A stretch of DNA of 64,000 nucleotides from Xiheimicrobium sp052034585 (GCA_052034585.1 JBPOIJ010000007.1:1-64000); one strand, 5' to 3'; shown: positions 16,542-25,345, counted from the first letter of the stretch. A program made the numbers and translations. The notes: generated by a model from the letters alone, not told the origin.

Positions 16542-18014
16542 GTGACGACCTCGCGAACATGGCTCCGACTGCTGCCGGTGGTGCTCGCGAGTCTCGCGAT
16601 GCTGCCGCTCCGTCACGAGTTCCCGCCCATCACCGACTTCCCCGAGCACGCCGCCACGATCGCCACCGTCCTCGACCTCTGGAGAAACGGCCCGCTCTCG
16701 AACTGGTACGAGACGGACTTCCTCCACACCCAGTACTGGTTGATGGCGGTGCTCGGCGCCCTGCTCGCTCCCCTCGTCGGAGGACCGGTCGCCGCCTTGA
16801 AGCTGCTCCTCGCGGCCGCGTCGGTCGGTCTCGTCGCTGCGCTCGGCCGCTTCGCTCGCCGGCTCCAGCTCGACGAAGGCCTCTCGCTGGTGGCCGTGCC
16901 CATGCTCTGGACGCGGCCGTTCTCTCTCGGCTTCGTGCCCTTCCTCCTCGCCGCGCCGTTGGTCGTGCTCGCCGTCACGGAGGTGTGCTCGCTCTCGCGC
17001 CCGGCGCGCAGACAACACCTCCTCGTCGCCCTCCTCGGCCTCGCCGTCTTCTTCTTGAACCTCACCTCCGTCGTCTGGCTCGTGGCGATGAGCGCGACTG
17101 GCGCGTTGGTGCTCGAGCGCGGCTCGATCCGGCTCGCGCTGCGCAGGACGTTCGGACTCTTCGTGCTCGCGGTTCCGCTCCTCGGATGGACGCTCGGAAG
17201 CTCGGTGGTGCAGGCCGACGCCTCGCGCTTCGCCGTACCGATGATGGCGGTGTGGCGGCCGCTCAAGACGTTCTTCCGCGAGCTCCCGCAATGGCTGACG
17301 GATCGCTGGAGCGGCGACGTCGATCTCCTCACCCTCGGCCTCGTCGCGCTCGGGCTCGTGCTGAGCGCCCTCCCCTTCGGCGTGCGGGAACCGTCGTGGG
17401 GCCGCAAGGTGGCCTGGAGCTGTCTCCTCTCGACCCTCGTGTTGGTCTTCGCGCTCCCGTTCCAGCGAGGCTGGCTGTGGGGCTTGTCCTGGCGCTTCCT
17501 CCCGGCGGTGGTGGCGTTCGTGCCCTTCGCGCTCTCGCGACGTGACGGGCCGATGAAGCTCGCCGCGCTGATCAGCTTCGCCATCGCGGGCGTGCTCTCG
17601 GCGTGGGACGCAGAACGTCACACCGTCACCGCGCAGTCGGAGCTCGCCGGACTCGAGCTGCTTCGTGGCCTGCCGACGGGCACTCGCCTCCTCCAGCTCA
17701 GCTTCGACGAAGCCTCCGCGACCTCGAACGATTCGCTGGTGAGTCACGCGGGCGCGTACCACCGCCTCTGGAACCTCGGACCCAACGAGCCGTCCTTCGT
17801 CGACCTGCCGCAGTCGGTGCTCCATCTCCGCCCAGGGAAGGAGCCGTTCAGACGCCCGTGGACCTGGCAGTACGATCCAACGCTCTATGACGAGGTGAAC
17901 GAGGGGCCGTCGTACGACCTCGTGCTCGTGCACGGCGAAGGTGGCTTCCCGCCTTCCGGCTCGTCGTGGACGCTCCGCGGGCGTTCGGGGCCGTGGAACC
18001 TGTGGAGCCGCTGA
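16542..18014 (+). CDS. Polytopic membrane protein, glycosyltransferase-like in layout
   Basis: A 490-residue integral membrane protein with about ten hydrophobic segments (for example WLMAVLGALLAPLVGGPVAA, LLVALLGLAVFFLNLTSVVW, LSTLVLVFALPF) and a C-terminal soluble tail rich in Trp and Arg. The phrase HEFPPITDFPEHAATIATVLD in the first external loop, with an acidic DFPEH, recalls the Asp-containing first loop of GT-C type membrane glycosyltransferases (ArnT/PMT-like), but this is only suggestive. The start is uncertain: GTG at 16542 follows a GAGGGT at proper distance and precedes the first helix directly; an ATG at 16485 would add 19 residues. Its stop TGA overlaps the ATG of the next gene (TGATG), so the two are translationally coupled. 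Confidence 0.75.
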   Translation: MTTSRTWLRLLPVVLASLAMLPLRHEFPPITDFPEHAATIATVLDLWRNGPLSNWYETDFLHTQYWLMAVLGALLAPLVGGPVAALKLLLAAASVGLVAALGRFARRLQLDEGLSLVAVPMLWTRPFSLGFVPFLLAAPLVVLAVTEVCSLSRPARRQHLLVALLGLAVFFLNLTSVVWLVAMSATGALVLERGSIRLALRRTFGLFVLAVPLLGWTLGSSVVQADASRFAVPMMAVWRPLKTFFRELPQWLTDRWSGDVDLLTLGLVALGLVLSALPFGVREPSWGRKVAWSCLLSTLVLVFALPFQRGWLWGLSWRFLPAVVAFVPFALSRRDGPMKLAALISFAIAGVLSAWDAERHTVTAQSELAGLELLRGLPTGTRLLQLSFDEASATSNDSLVSHAGAYHRLWNLGPNEPSFVDLPQSVLHLRPGKEPFRRPWTWQYDPTLYDEVNEGPSYDLVLVHGEGGFPPSGSSWTLRGRSGPWNLWSR

Positions 18015-18706
18015 TGCTCGAGCGGCTGCTGGCGGATCTCCGACGCGAGGCTGGGTGGGAGAACCTCTCAGGCGCGACCAACGCTGCGCTCGAGCTCGCG
18101 AAGCTCCCTGGTGAAGGGCCGGTCGCAGGCCTCTGGAACGAGCTGGTGCGCGCCGATGGGGTCGACCTCGCGGACGACGCGGGCGACGTGGGTGACGAGC
18201 TGTGGCGGTTGCGCTCGGCGGTGAAGGAAGGCCTGGTCGCGCTGGGCCAACGGAGCGTGCCGTTCCTCCGCGCGCGAGTGAGCGTCGAGCTGTCGGAGCC
18301 ACGTCATCACCTGGCCCTCGACGTCCTCGCGCAGCTTCACGACGTCTCGATCGAACCGATCGCCGAAGCCTGGGCGCTCGACGTCGACGAGAGCCGACAA
18401 CGAGCTGGCGTGTCCATGCTCGGCCACCTGCGCATCGCTGGCACCGACGCCGTCGTTCTCCGCGCGCTCGCCACGCCGCCGCCGGTGAATGGAGGGTGGC
18501 TCAAACGAATCGCCGCGGTCGCGCTGGCGAGGCTCGGCAACGTCGAGGCGCTCGAGGTGTTGCTCGACGACGCCGACTGGTTCGCGCGGCTGGGCGTCGC
18601 CGAGGGCCTCGCTGAACTCCAACCTCGAGACGTGGCTCGGCTTCGACGACGCCTCGACGTCGACGCTGATCAACGCGTGCGCGACGCCGCGCGACGAGGC
18701 AGGTGA
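18014..18706 (+). CDS. HEAT-repeat-like protein
   Basis: A 230-residue soluble protein built from helical repeats of about 30 residues: RHHLALDVLAQLHDVSIEPI, SRQRAGVSMLGHLRIAGTDA, WLKRIAAVALARLGNVEALE, WFARLGVAEGLAELQPRDVA. This is the pattern of HEAT or PBS-lyase-type repeats that form protein-binding solenoids. No catalytic motif or signal is present. The ATG at 18014 overlaps the stop of the membrane protein gene, implying co-translation and perhaps a shared function. Downstream lies an intergenic copy of the dispersed repeat (18735). Confidence 0.75.
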   Translation: MLERLLADLRREAGWENLSGATNAALELAKLPGEGPVAGLWNELVRADGVDLADDAGDVGDELWRLRSAVKEGLVALGQRSVPFLRARVSVELSEPRHHLALDVLAQLHDVSIEPIAEAWALDVDESRQRAGVSMLGHLRIAGTDAVVLRALATPPPVNGGWLKRIAAVALARLGNVEALEVLLDDADWFARLGVAEGLAELQPRDVARLRRRLDVDADQRVRDAARRGR

Positions 18707-18734
18707 CCTGACACGGAGCAACGAATCGTGGGCC

Positions 18735-18761
18735 GTTGCGTCGCGAGATTGACGCATCGAC
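18735..18761. repeat. Dispersed 27-bp palindromic repeat (copy also at 52991)
   Basis: These 27 bases are identical, in the same orientation, to 52991-53017 in the gene-free repeat region. The core is an imperfect palindrome with arms TGCGTC and GACGCA around an 8-base centre. It sits in the 134-base space between the HEAT-like gene and a lipoprotein gene. Such extragenic palindromes resemble REP-type elements; no transposase is nearby. Confidence 0.8.
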
Positions 18762-18840
18762 TCGGAGCTCGGGCCGGCGAGGTGCACCGGCTCCGAGCAG
18801 CTGACTTGCTGACCTCTTCGCGCCGTCACAGAGTCCGGTC

Positions 18841-19263
18841 ATGCGCTGGGCCATCCTCCTCGTCCTCCTCGGCACTGCCTGCTCACGGAGCGTTCCTCCC
18901 GGCCTCTCCGACTGGCAAGCCGCCTTCTTCGAGACGACGCCGACCGCCGACTGGGGCTATCGCGACCACTCGGACTACCGCGCGCTGGGTGACACCCGAG
19001 CGCTGACCGACGCGTCGCTGAAGGAGCTGCGCTCGCTGTTGTCGAGACCGGCGGGTGAAGGCCCCTTCAAGTGTCTCGTGCACGTCGATGGGCGGCTGGT
19101 TGCAGGCCGCGTGACGGCGGAGGTCTGCACCGGCTGCGGCATCTTCCTCGTCGACAAGAAGGAGTGGAGCATCGGCGACCGGGAGCGGCTCAAGACCCTG
19201 CTCGTCGGCACCCTGGGAGAGCGGCCGCGAGAGCCCGGTAACCCCAACTACGAGCTCTACTGA
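18841..19263 (+). CDS. Small hypothetical lipoprotein
   Basis: A 140-residue predicted lipoprotein: MRWAILLVLLGTAC gives Cys14 as the attachment site. The mature region contains DWGYRDHSDYRALGD and a CTGC pair (EVCTGCGIFLVDKKEW), which might bind a metal or form a disulfide. No family recognised. Its stop overlaps by seven bases the stop of the converging AlkB-like gene, so the two transcripts must overlap. Confidence 0.7.
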   Translation: MRWAILLVLLGTACSRSVPPGLSDWQAAFFETTPTADWGYRDHSDYRALGDTRALTDASLKELRSLLSRPAGEGPFKCLVHVDGRLVAGRVTAEVCTGCGIFLVDKKEWSIGDRERLKTLLVGTLGERPREPGNPNYELY

Positions 19264-20117
19264 GCCGCCAGCGCGCGCGCGAAGAAGGGCGAGTGGTGGG
19301 CGAGCTGCTTCATCGACCCCTCGACGTCGCGCTGGGCCTGCTCCGACAGCTTCGCGTACGGCACCACGTGCTCGTCGGGCACGTAACGAAACGTGAAGTT
19401 GATTCGCCTCGTCTCGAAGTCGCTCACGTTCACCTGGAATCGATGGCCGCCCTTGGTGTCGACGCGCTGCACGCGATGAAAGGTGCGCAGCTTCCAGCGA
19501 TCGCCGCCGAAGAGCTGGAGGCTCCCATCATCGAGCCACTGCTGCTCCACCACCTCGTCGCGCTCGCCGGGCCGGCTCGAGGTGACGAACTGAAAGAGCG
19601 CGCGCTCACCCAGAGACAGCGAGGCGACGGGGCCGGGCTCGAAGTCCTTGTGCTCGCCGACCCGCGCGGTGTCGATCCACTTCCCGCCCTCGAGCCGCGC
19701 GCCGTAGAAGTTCACCAAGCAGGTGTTGAGGTGCCACCGCTCGGGCAGCTCGGGGCCGCGGAACATGCCCCTCGCCCGCGCCTCCATCTCGTTCACCAGG
19801 GTGCGGAGCTGGCGCGGAAACGGCTCCGCCTCGACGCAGCGGTCCCACACGCCATGCGGCGGCCGGTAGTAGTCGAGACAGGCGAACTGCCAGTTGCCCA
19901 ACCAGTACACGGGCCGGAGCAGGCGGCGTTGGGTCTCGTTCGGCGGCAGCGGGCGCACGTCGGAGAAGCGGTTCTCCCAGATGGGATGGAGCGTCGACAG
20001 CCAGGAGACGAGCTCGGCGCGCGCGGCCCTCGAGAGGAAGCCCGCGTCGTAGTGGAGCCCCGGCACCCGCCTCGGTCCGGCCTTCTTCGTCGAGCGCAGC
20101 GGCCACTTCGAGCGCAT
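19257..20117 (-). CDS. AlkB-like Fe(II)/2-oxoglutarate dioxygenase
   Basis: A 286-residue cytoplasmic enzyme of the AlkB superfamily. Visible signatures: the substrate-side phrase CLVNFYG...GGKWIDTARVGEHKDFEPG contains the HxD iron-binding pair (His156 and Asp158), the distal His214 is in the TFHRVQRV block, and RRINFTFRYV carries the Arg residues that bind 2-oxoglutarate, matching the RxNxTFR motif of AlkB proteins. Family members demethylate alkylated DNA or RNA bases, or protein. Substrate preference cannot be read from the sequence. ATG at 20117 is preferred because a GAGGA lies seven bases upstream; a GTG is immediately before it. The gene follows the TonB-like gene by ten bases and is the last of a leftward run that includes an ABC ATPase and a kinase. 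Confidence 0.85.
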   Translation of the reverse strand: MRSKWPLRSTKKAGPRRVPGLHYDAGFLSRAARAELVSWLSTLHPIWENRFSDVRPLPPNETQRRLLRPVYWLGNWQFACLDYYRPPHGVWDRCVEAEPFPRQLRTLVNEMEARARGMFRGPELPERWHLNTCLVNFYGARLEGGKWIDTARVGEHKDFEPGPVASLSLGERALFQFVTSSRPGERDEVVEQQWLDDGSLQLFGGDRWKLRTFHRVQRVDTKGGHRFQVNVSDFETRRINFTFRYVPDEHVVPYAKLSEQAQRDVEGSMKQLAHHSPFFARALAAQ

Positions 20118-20127
20118 CACCCGTTCC

Positions 20128-21006
20128 TCACCCGCCGAACGCGACGTTCACGGTGAAGCAGAACCCGCGCGCGGCCTCGTCGAAGGGCGCCGCCCGCTCG
20201 AGCACGCACGACCGCGCCGCTTCGTCCAAGGCCTCCACGCCCGAGGACGTCACCGATACTCTGGTCGCCTCACCCGCGTTCCCGACGCAGAAGGCGAGGG
20301 GCACCTGGGCGGTCTGACGGAATCTCCGAGCGCGCTCCGGGTAACACGCCCGCGCGGCCCGAGAGAGGTGGGCGTGCATGCTGGCAGCGAGCGCAGCCGA
20401 TGGAGCAGTGGAGCCCGCGCCACCAACGAGCGTCGAGTCAGCCGACGCTGAACCCGCCACTGCCTCCCTGTCCGACGCCGCGGTGTTCGCCGAACCCGAG
20501 CCCGCCACCGTCTCGGTGCCCAACTTCGCGCTGGCCGACGCCGAGCCCGCCACCGTGTCCGTGTCCGACGCCGCGGGGCTCGCTGCGCTCGTGCTCGCCG
20601 ACGCTGGGGCCGCCACCGCGTCCGATGCGGCAGGGTTCGCGCGTGCCGACGCCGAGCGCGCCACCGTGTCCGTGTCCGAGACCGCGGGGCTCGCTGCGCC
20701 GGTACCCAGCACGCTGCTCGTGCTCGTCGACGCGATTTCCACGGGTGGATCGGCTGCCGTGCTGGCTGCAGGCCGAGGCTCCGACCCCGCTGTGCGCGGC
20801 TTGCTTGGAGAAGCCGCTGGGTCCGCGGCGGGCGTCGGCTTGGACCGGTCGAGCACCCGCAGGCGCACGATGTCGGTGACGACGCTCGGCCCCGCCGTCG
20901 CTCGCACGGGAGGACGCAGCGCGACGAGGAGCACGCCGGCAAGGAGCGCGTGAATGGCCACCGAGCCACCCACGCCCGCCATCCATGGCTCGAGCTTCCG
21001 CGACAT
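20128..21006 (-). CDS. TonB-family energy transducer-like protein
   Basis: A 292-residue protein with TonB layout: a short cytoplasmic start, one signal-anchor helix (VAIHALLAGVLLVAL, about 15-30), a long low-complexity periplasmic linker made of Ala/Ser/Asp-rich repeats (VAGSASA-type units, about 70-200), and a C-terminal domain with YPERARRFRQTAQVPLAFCV, EATRVSVTSSGVEALDEAARSCVLERAAPF and a final FTVNVAFGG strand, the usual TonB-C pattern. It would couple the proton-motive force of the inner membrane to an outer-membrane receptor; ExbB/ExbD and receptor genes are not in this window. The linker is Ala/Ser-rich rather than the Pro/Lys-rich type. The ATG at 21006 precedes the membrane helix by a normal distance. 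Confidence 0.75.
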   Translation of the reverse strand: MSRKLEPWMAGVGGSVAIHALLAGVLLVALRPPVRATAGPSVVTDIVRLRVLDRSKPTPAADPAASPSKPRTAGSEPRPAASTAADPPVEIASTSTSSVLGTGAASPAVSDTDTVARSASARANPAASDAVAAPASASTSAASPAASDTDTVAGSASASAKLGTETVAGSGSANTAASDREAVAGSASADSTLVGGAGSTAPSAALAASMHAHLSRAARACYPERARRFRQTAQVPLAFCVGNAGEATRVSVTSSGVEALDEAARSCVLERAAPFDEAARGFCFTVNVAFGG

Positions 21007-21167
21007 CACCCGGCCCCCGTAGTCCCGAACGTCACGGCCGTCGAGCCACCACCACTGAGCGCGGCGTTCGCGGCCCCCGGCGCGACCCGTCGAGCCGCCA
21101 CCACCACACGGACACCTCGAGCCCGCATCCACCTCGCGGCACTCCGTGGCTCCTCGATCGCGATCCG

Positions 21168-21219
21168 CTGATCGACCACTCATCCACTGAACCGACGAGC
21201 CCTGATCAACCACTCATCC
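21168..21219. repeat. Two copies of an 18-bp direct repeat
   Basis: The sequence CTGATCGACCACTCATCC at 21168-21185 recurs with one substitution at 21202-21219, where it covers the end of the ABC ATPase gene. The pair lies at the left border of that gene in the 207-base space before the TonB-like gene; nothing else was recognised in that space. Confidence 0.5.
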
Positions 21220-21978
21220 CGGCCAGCGTGGCTGAACCGTCGACGGGCCCACTCGCTCCATGGTGATGCCGTACACCTCGGAAAGCCGCTCCACCGACAG
21301 CACCTCCGAGGCCGGGCCCTGGCCCACCACCCGACCCTGCGAGAGGAGCACCGCATGGGTCGCGAAGTGGCTGGCGAGGCTCACGTCGTGCAGCACCGCG
21401 AGCACGCCCACCGTCGAGGAGACGAGCCGTCGAACGAGATGGAGCGTCTCCACCTGGTGGCGAACGTCGAGGAACGCGGTCGGCTCGTCGAGCACCAGCA
21501 ACGGCGCCTGCTGCACCAGCGCTCGAGCGAGAAACACCCGGCGGCGTTCGCCTCCCGACAGCGACGAGCTGCGCCGTTCGGCCAAGGCCCCGACATCGAA
21601 GGCCGCCAACGCCTCACGCGCGAGCGACTCGTCCCGCCGACCGGTGAGGCCCATCGGCCCGAGGTGGGGCGCACGACCCATCAAGGCCACTTCGAGCGCG
21701 GTGAAGTCCAAATCGTCCGGCGTCTGTTGAGCGACCCACGCCACCTGCCGCGCGAGCTCGCGTGGCTTCGCGGTCGCCCCGAGCCCGCCGATGACGACGG
21801 TGCCTCGCGTCGGTGCCAGCAACCCTGCCGCCACCTTCGCGAGCGTCGACTTCCCCGCGCCGTTGGGCCCCAGCACCACCCAGGCCTCGCCTGCCTTCAC
21901 CTCGAGCGACACGTCTTCGAGCACCGGGGCTCCGCCGTAGCCGGCCGAGACGTGCTGGAGGCTGACGAGCGCGCTCAC
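21214..21978 (-). CDS. ABC transporter ATP-binding protein (FecE/BtuD-like)
   Basis: A 254-residue ATPase with Walker A GPNGAGKST (about 38-46), Q-loop AWVAQQ, signature SLSGGERRR, Walker B LLVLDEP and the H-loop VLHDVS. The arrangement and the short AxxxTPDDLDFTALEVALMGR region match the iron-siderophore/cobalamin/hemin importer subfamily. ABC importers of this class need a permease and a binding protein, neither of which is adjacent. The GTG start overlaps the stop of the kinase gene (GTGA), so it is translationally coupled to the kinase, an unusual pairing. The TonB-like gene that follows fits an iron or vitamin uptake theme. Confidence 0.85.
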   Translation of the reverse strand: MSALVSLQHVSAGYGGAPVLEDVSLEVKAGEAWVVLGPNGAGKSTLAKVAAGLLAPTRGTVVIGGLGATAKPRELARQVAWVAQQTPDDLDFTALEVALMGRAPHLGPMGLTGRRDESLAREALAAFDVGALAERRSSSLSGGERRRVFLARALVQQAPLLVLDEPTAFLDVRHQVETLHLVRRLVSSTVGVLAVLHDVSLASHFATHAVLLSQGRVVGQGPASEVLSVERLSEVYGITMERVGPSTVQPRWPG

Positions 21979-24101
21979 GGCGCTTGCTGCTCGAGCTTCG
22001 CGTTGATGGCGGTCTTCAAGCTCGCGGCCCGGGCGGTGAACTCGGCGTCACCGAGCTTGCCCGAGTCCGACCGCAGGAGGTGCATCTGCATCTTGAGCGG
22101 CCCCGGCTCGGCGACCTGCCCCAGCAGCGCCTCGAGCTTTCGGAGCGTCAGCTCCTTGGTGTCGGCCTTCACCACCTTGGGCGCCTGCTTCTTGACGTCC
22201 TTCTGCACGCCGGTGAGGTCGTCGGCCTCGGGCTCGGGCAGGGGCGGTGGATCGGGCGTGAGCTTCACCTCCCGCGTCTTCTCCGGCCCAGTGGGCGGCT
22301 GCGCCACGTCGACGTTGATGGCTTGCGGCGCGTTGGGGTCGTTCGCCAGCTGCTGGCTGCGCAGCTTCTCGGTGTAGACGTCCCACGCGATGTAGGAGCC
22401 GACCGCGAGAATGGCGAGGAGCGGCAAGGTGACCCACACCACGACCGAGCCCTTCTTCTTCGGGTGCGGCTCGGCGGCGGGCGCGGGCGTCGAGTCGGCC
22501 GTCACCGCGGGCGAGGCGAAGGGCGTGGCCTTCACGGTGCCACCCACTGGCGGCGCGGGCGTGTCGTCGAACACCGGTGTCGTCTGCTGGGTCTTCTTCC
22601 CGTCTTCCGCCGCGAGGCCCTTCTTCTTCTCGGGCACCTTCTGCAGCGCGGGCGCGCTCGACTTGGGCGCGGGCTTGGCGCCAGTGCTGCGCGCCTTGCG
22701 GTTGGGGTCGGTCTTCTGACTCGGAGGCGTCGCCCTCGTCTTCGTCTCGGGGACGGTGCGCGACCGGTTCTCGGCGGTGTCGCTCAGGTCGTCTCCCACG
22801 ACCACGCTCGCCACCTCCTCGGTAAGCTTGGCGTCGTTGGCGACCACCACGCTGGGCACGGCGCCTGGTTGCTCGGGTGCGCTCTTCTTCTCGGCGGGCG
22901 GGGGCGCCTTGCGGGTCGGCTGGAACGAGAGCGCGCCAGCAGGAGCGGGCTCGACCGGCGGCAACGGCGCGGTCTTCATCTCCGGAGCCGTCACCCTCGC
23001 TTGCGGCACTTCGTCCAACGTCATCGCCGGGCCGGTCTCGACTTCACGGGTCTGCGCCCGCTCGGGCTCGTCCACCACCGGCACGCTCTTGAGCGAGCGC
23101 GCCTGCTCGTTGAGCTCGGCGAGGAGCTTTCGTTCGGTCTGGTACTCCTGGGAGAACGCCTCGGTCATGAAGCGCGAGGCCGTCTCGGGGCCGGCCGAGG
23201 GGTCGATCTCGAGGAGAATGGAGAGGAGCTTGCCGCGAAACTCCTCGGCGGTCTGGAAGCGGTGCGCTGGGTCAGCGGACAGCGCCTTCATCACCGCGTC
23301 GCTCAGCGACGGTGGGCAGAGCGGCTCGACCGCGTTGAGCACCTTCACGTTCGGGTTGGCCACCACCGCCATCAAGTCGGCCGGCGGCACTCCATCGAAC
23401 GGGCCCTTGCCGGCGACGAGTTCGTAGAGGCACAGGCCCACCGCGTAGAGGTCGGAGCGGCGGTCGACCTTCTGATGCCGCGCCTGCTCGGGCGACATGT
23501 AGAGGAACTTCCCGAGCACGATGGACGGGTGGGTGCGGTTCGAGGAGAGCGCCGACTTGGCGAGGCCGAAGTCGATGACCTTCACCTCGCCCTCGTACGA
23601 GATGAGGATGTTCTGTGGGCTCACGTCACGGTGAACGAGGTTCAGGTCCTTGCCGTCGTCGCCGCGTTTTCGATGCGCGTAGGCGAGCGCGTCGAGGAGC
23701 CGGGTGGTGACGTAGAGAATGAACGAGAGCGGCAGCTGGAGCGCCCGTTCCTGCGCCCGCGCCACCACTCGCCGCAGGTCCTTGCCGTCGATGAACTCGA
23801 GCGCGATGTACGGCGCGCCCTCGTGCAGGCCCATGTCGAGCACCTGGGCGATGTTGCCGTGCGAGAGCTTCACCAAGATGCGCGCCTCGTCGACGAAGCG
23901 GTCGACGAAGTCTTTGTCCTGCGCGAGGTGCGGGAGGATCTTCTTGATGACACAGAGCTTCTCGAAGCCTTGGGCGCCTTCGAGGCGGGCGAGGAAGATC
24001 TCTCCCATTCCGCCGGTCGAGAGCGGTCGCAGCAGCGTGTAGCGCCCGAACCGTTGCGGCTTGAACGGTCGGAGGCGTTCTTTGGCAGCACCCTGACTCA
24101 T
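21975..24101 (-). CDS. Membrane-anchored Ser/Thr protein kinase
   Basis: A 708-residue Hanks-type kinase. The N-terminal catalytic domain shows the glycine loop STGGMGEIFLARL (about 28-40), catalytic Lys in CVIKKIL, the loop VHRDVSPQNIL (about 157-168) and IDFGLA, then FLYMSPEQAR. The HRDVSPQN form of the loop is typical of myxobacterial kinases. A long Pro/Lys/Ala-rich cytoplasmic linker (about 330-550) is followed by one membrane helix (VVVWVTLPLLAILAVGSYIAW, about 553-573) and a periplasmic tail with a predicted helical end. It would sense a signal outside the inner membrane and phosphorylate cytoplasmic proteins. It is upstream of, and coupled to, the ABC ATPase, suggesting that ATPase or uptake as a target. 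Confidence 0.9.
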   Translation of the reverse strand: MSQGAAKERLRPFKPQRFGRYTLLRPLSTGGMGEIFLARLEGAQGFEKLCVIKKILPHLAQDKDFVDRFVDEARILVKLSHGNIAQVLDMGLHEGAPYIALEFIDGKDLRRVVARAQERALQLPLSFILYVTTRLLDALAYAHRKRGDDGKDLNLVHRDVSPQNILISYEGEVKVIDFGLAKSALSSNRTHPSIVLGKFLYMSPEQARHQKVDRRSDLYAVGLCLYELVAGKGPFDGVPPADLMAVVANPNVKVLNAVEPLCPPSLSDAVMKALSADPAHRFQTAEEFRGKLLSILLEIDPSAGPETASRFMTEAFSQEYQTERKLLAELNEQARSLKSVPVVDEPERAQTREVETGPAMTLDEVPQARVTAPEMKTAPLPPVEPAPAGALSFQPTRKAPPPAEKKSAPEQPGAVPSVVVANDAKLTEEVASVVVGDDLSDTAENRSRTVPETKTRATPPSQKTDPNRKARSTGAKPAPKSSAPALQKVPEKKKGLAAEDGKKTQQTTPVFDDTPAPPVGGTVKATPFASPAVTADSTPAPAAEPHPKKKGSVVVWVTLPLLAILAVGSYIAWDVYTEKLRSQQLANDPNAPQAINVDVAQPPTGPEKTREVKLTPDPPPLPEPEADDLTGVQKDVKKQAPKVVKADTKELTLRKLEALLGQVAEPGPLKMQMHLLRSDSGKLGDAEFTARAASLKTAINAKLEQQAP

Positions 24102-24198
24102 GATCGAGAGGAGGTGCGACCATTGAACACCAGCAGCGTGCTCCGCACCATCAGAGGTTATCGGTCAGGTTGCCGAATGGTTGTCCCGCCCAAAAGGC

Positions 24199-24750
24199 TC
24201 AGGGCGCGCGTTGACTGAAGCGCACCAGGCCGCGGCTGCGGCCATCTCCACGGTCGGTGGTGTCGAGGGCGGTGAAGAGCAGCTCGGAAGGCACCAGCCA
24301 GGGCCCGTAGCCGGCGTTGACGTCGAGGATGAAGGCGAGGTCGTCGGCCTCGAGGTAGCCGCCGACGGGCGAGTGATGACCGCCTCCATGCCCGAAGAGC
24401 GGGCGGCGGGAGAAGTTGGCGATGAAGCGATGGGTCGGCTCGTTCGCCAGGCGCAGCTCGGTGCGGAGCGCGTCGACAGTGGGCACCCGCACGGCCTCGA
24501 CCTGCCAGCCCGGAGGGACGACCTCGCTCGACTCCTCGGTGAGCTGATCGAGCGACATCGCGCGCAGGCCGAAGCGGCGAAACGGGTTCTTCCCGCGATC
24601 GGCGCCCAGCGAGCGGAGCACGTTCGCGGCGCTCGTGGGCCCGCAGATGGAGAAGACGCTCTGGGAGAGGAAGGGGAGGTACCGGCGAGCGCTCGGGAGG
24701 GCCCAGGCGCGCTCGAGCACGGCAGGGGTGGAGAGGGTCGCGCGGAGCAT
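24199..24750 (-). CDS. Phytochelatin-synthase-like cysteine peptidase
   Basis: A 183-residue protein corresponding to the N-terminal catalytic domain of phytochelatin synthases. The active-site block SICGPTSAANVLRSLG carries Cys36; HHSPVGGYLEADDLAFILDVNAGY carries His125 and, 18 residues later, Asp143, the same His-Asp distance as in plant PCS1. Bacterial relatives mainly cleave glycine from glutathione or make short phytochelatins, so roles in glutathione turnover or heavy-metal chelation are plausible. The C-terminal metal-sensing domain of plant enzymes is absent, as in cyanobacterial homologues. No signal peptide was seen. The ATG at 24750 is chosen because the preceding open frame has antisense-like composition. 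It follows the DUF2378 gene by 49 bases. Confidence 0.82.
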   Translation of the reverse strand: MLRATLSTPAVLERAWALPSARRYLPFLSQSVFSICGPTSAANVLRSLGADRGKNPFRRFGLRAMSLDQLTEESSEVVPPGWQVEAVRVPTVDALRTELRLANEPTHRFIANFSRRPLFGHGGGHHSPVGGYLEADDLAFILDVNAGYGPWLVPSELLFTALDTTDRGDGRSRGLVRFSQRAP

Positions 24751-24799
24751 CGGTGGCCAGCCAGTAACCTCGAGTCGATTCCGACGCCGCAGCTTCGCG

Positions 24800-25345
24800 T
24801 CACTCCTTCCAGCGAATCCGAAAGCGCCCTCCGGAGTCGTCGCAGGACAGCAGCTCCACGGTGACGTCCACCGCGCCCGCCTGCTCGAGGCCGCGCGAGA
24901 GGAGCCCGAGGTACCAGCCTGGCCGCGACACCTGGTTGCACCACAGCTCGGCCTCCCGCTCGCCGTGTCGGGTGAGCGCGGTCTCGGAGAAGTTGTTGCC
25001 GGTGCGGAACTTGTGGGTGAGCCGCTGGAGCGTTCTCCACGGCCCGATGACCCGCATCCCCGCCACCATCGCGCGACCGATGAGCGTCTGCTGATACGCA
25101 TCCATGAAGCGGCGGCCGAGCTCGCGGGTCTGCTCGAGCGATGTGCGGCCAGGCGCCACTCGCGCTCCAGCCCAATCCATCAGCGCGATGAACAGCTCGA
25201 GCCGGTACGCGGGCAACAGGGGTTTGGTCGCGTCGAGACCGAGCGCTCTGAGCGCGTCGAGGTCCTCGTGGCTCAGGGTTCCGAGAGCGCGGAGCAGCCC
25301 TTCAATCGTCTGAGCGAAGATGAGCGCTTCCGCCATCGCTGTCAT
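24800..25345 (-). CDS. DUF2378 family protein (myxobacteria-restricted)
   Basis: A 181-residue soluble protein. The motif ELGRRFMDAYQQTLIGRAMVAG with the following RVIGPWRTLQRLTHKFRTGNN, and a GWYLGLLSRGLEQAGA helix with final RFRIRWKE strand, match the small DUF2378 (TIGR02265) family that I know mainly from Myxococcales, where genomes carry many paralogues of unknown function. It may start at 25345 or at an ATG three codons later. It heads a leftward run of closely spaced genes and is divergent from the DUF2330 gene, with a 204-base, locally A/T-richer intergenic region that probably holds promoters for both. Confidence 0.75.
   Translation of the reverse strand: MTAMAEALIFAQTIEGLLRALGTLSHEDLDALRALGLDATKPLLPAYRLELFIALMDWAGARVAPGRTSLEQTRELGRRFMDAYQQTLIGRAMVAGMRVIGPWRTLQRLTHKFRTGNNFSETALTRHGEREAELWCNQVSRPGWYLGLLSRGLEQAGAVDVTVELLSCDDSGGRFRIRWKE

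Noticed and set aside
21007..21213. N-terminal extension of the TonB-like protein
   Set aside because: The added residues are Arg/Gly/Trp-rich noncoding-like sequence, and the membrane anchor needs to be near the N-terminus.
24751..25101. N-terminal extension of the phytochelatin-synthase-like protein
   Set aside because: It overlaps the DUF2378 gene in another frame and is Ser/Arg-rich; the ATG at 24750 gives the normal domain length.
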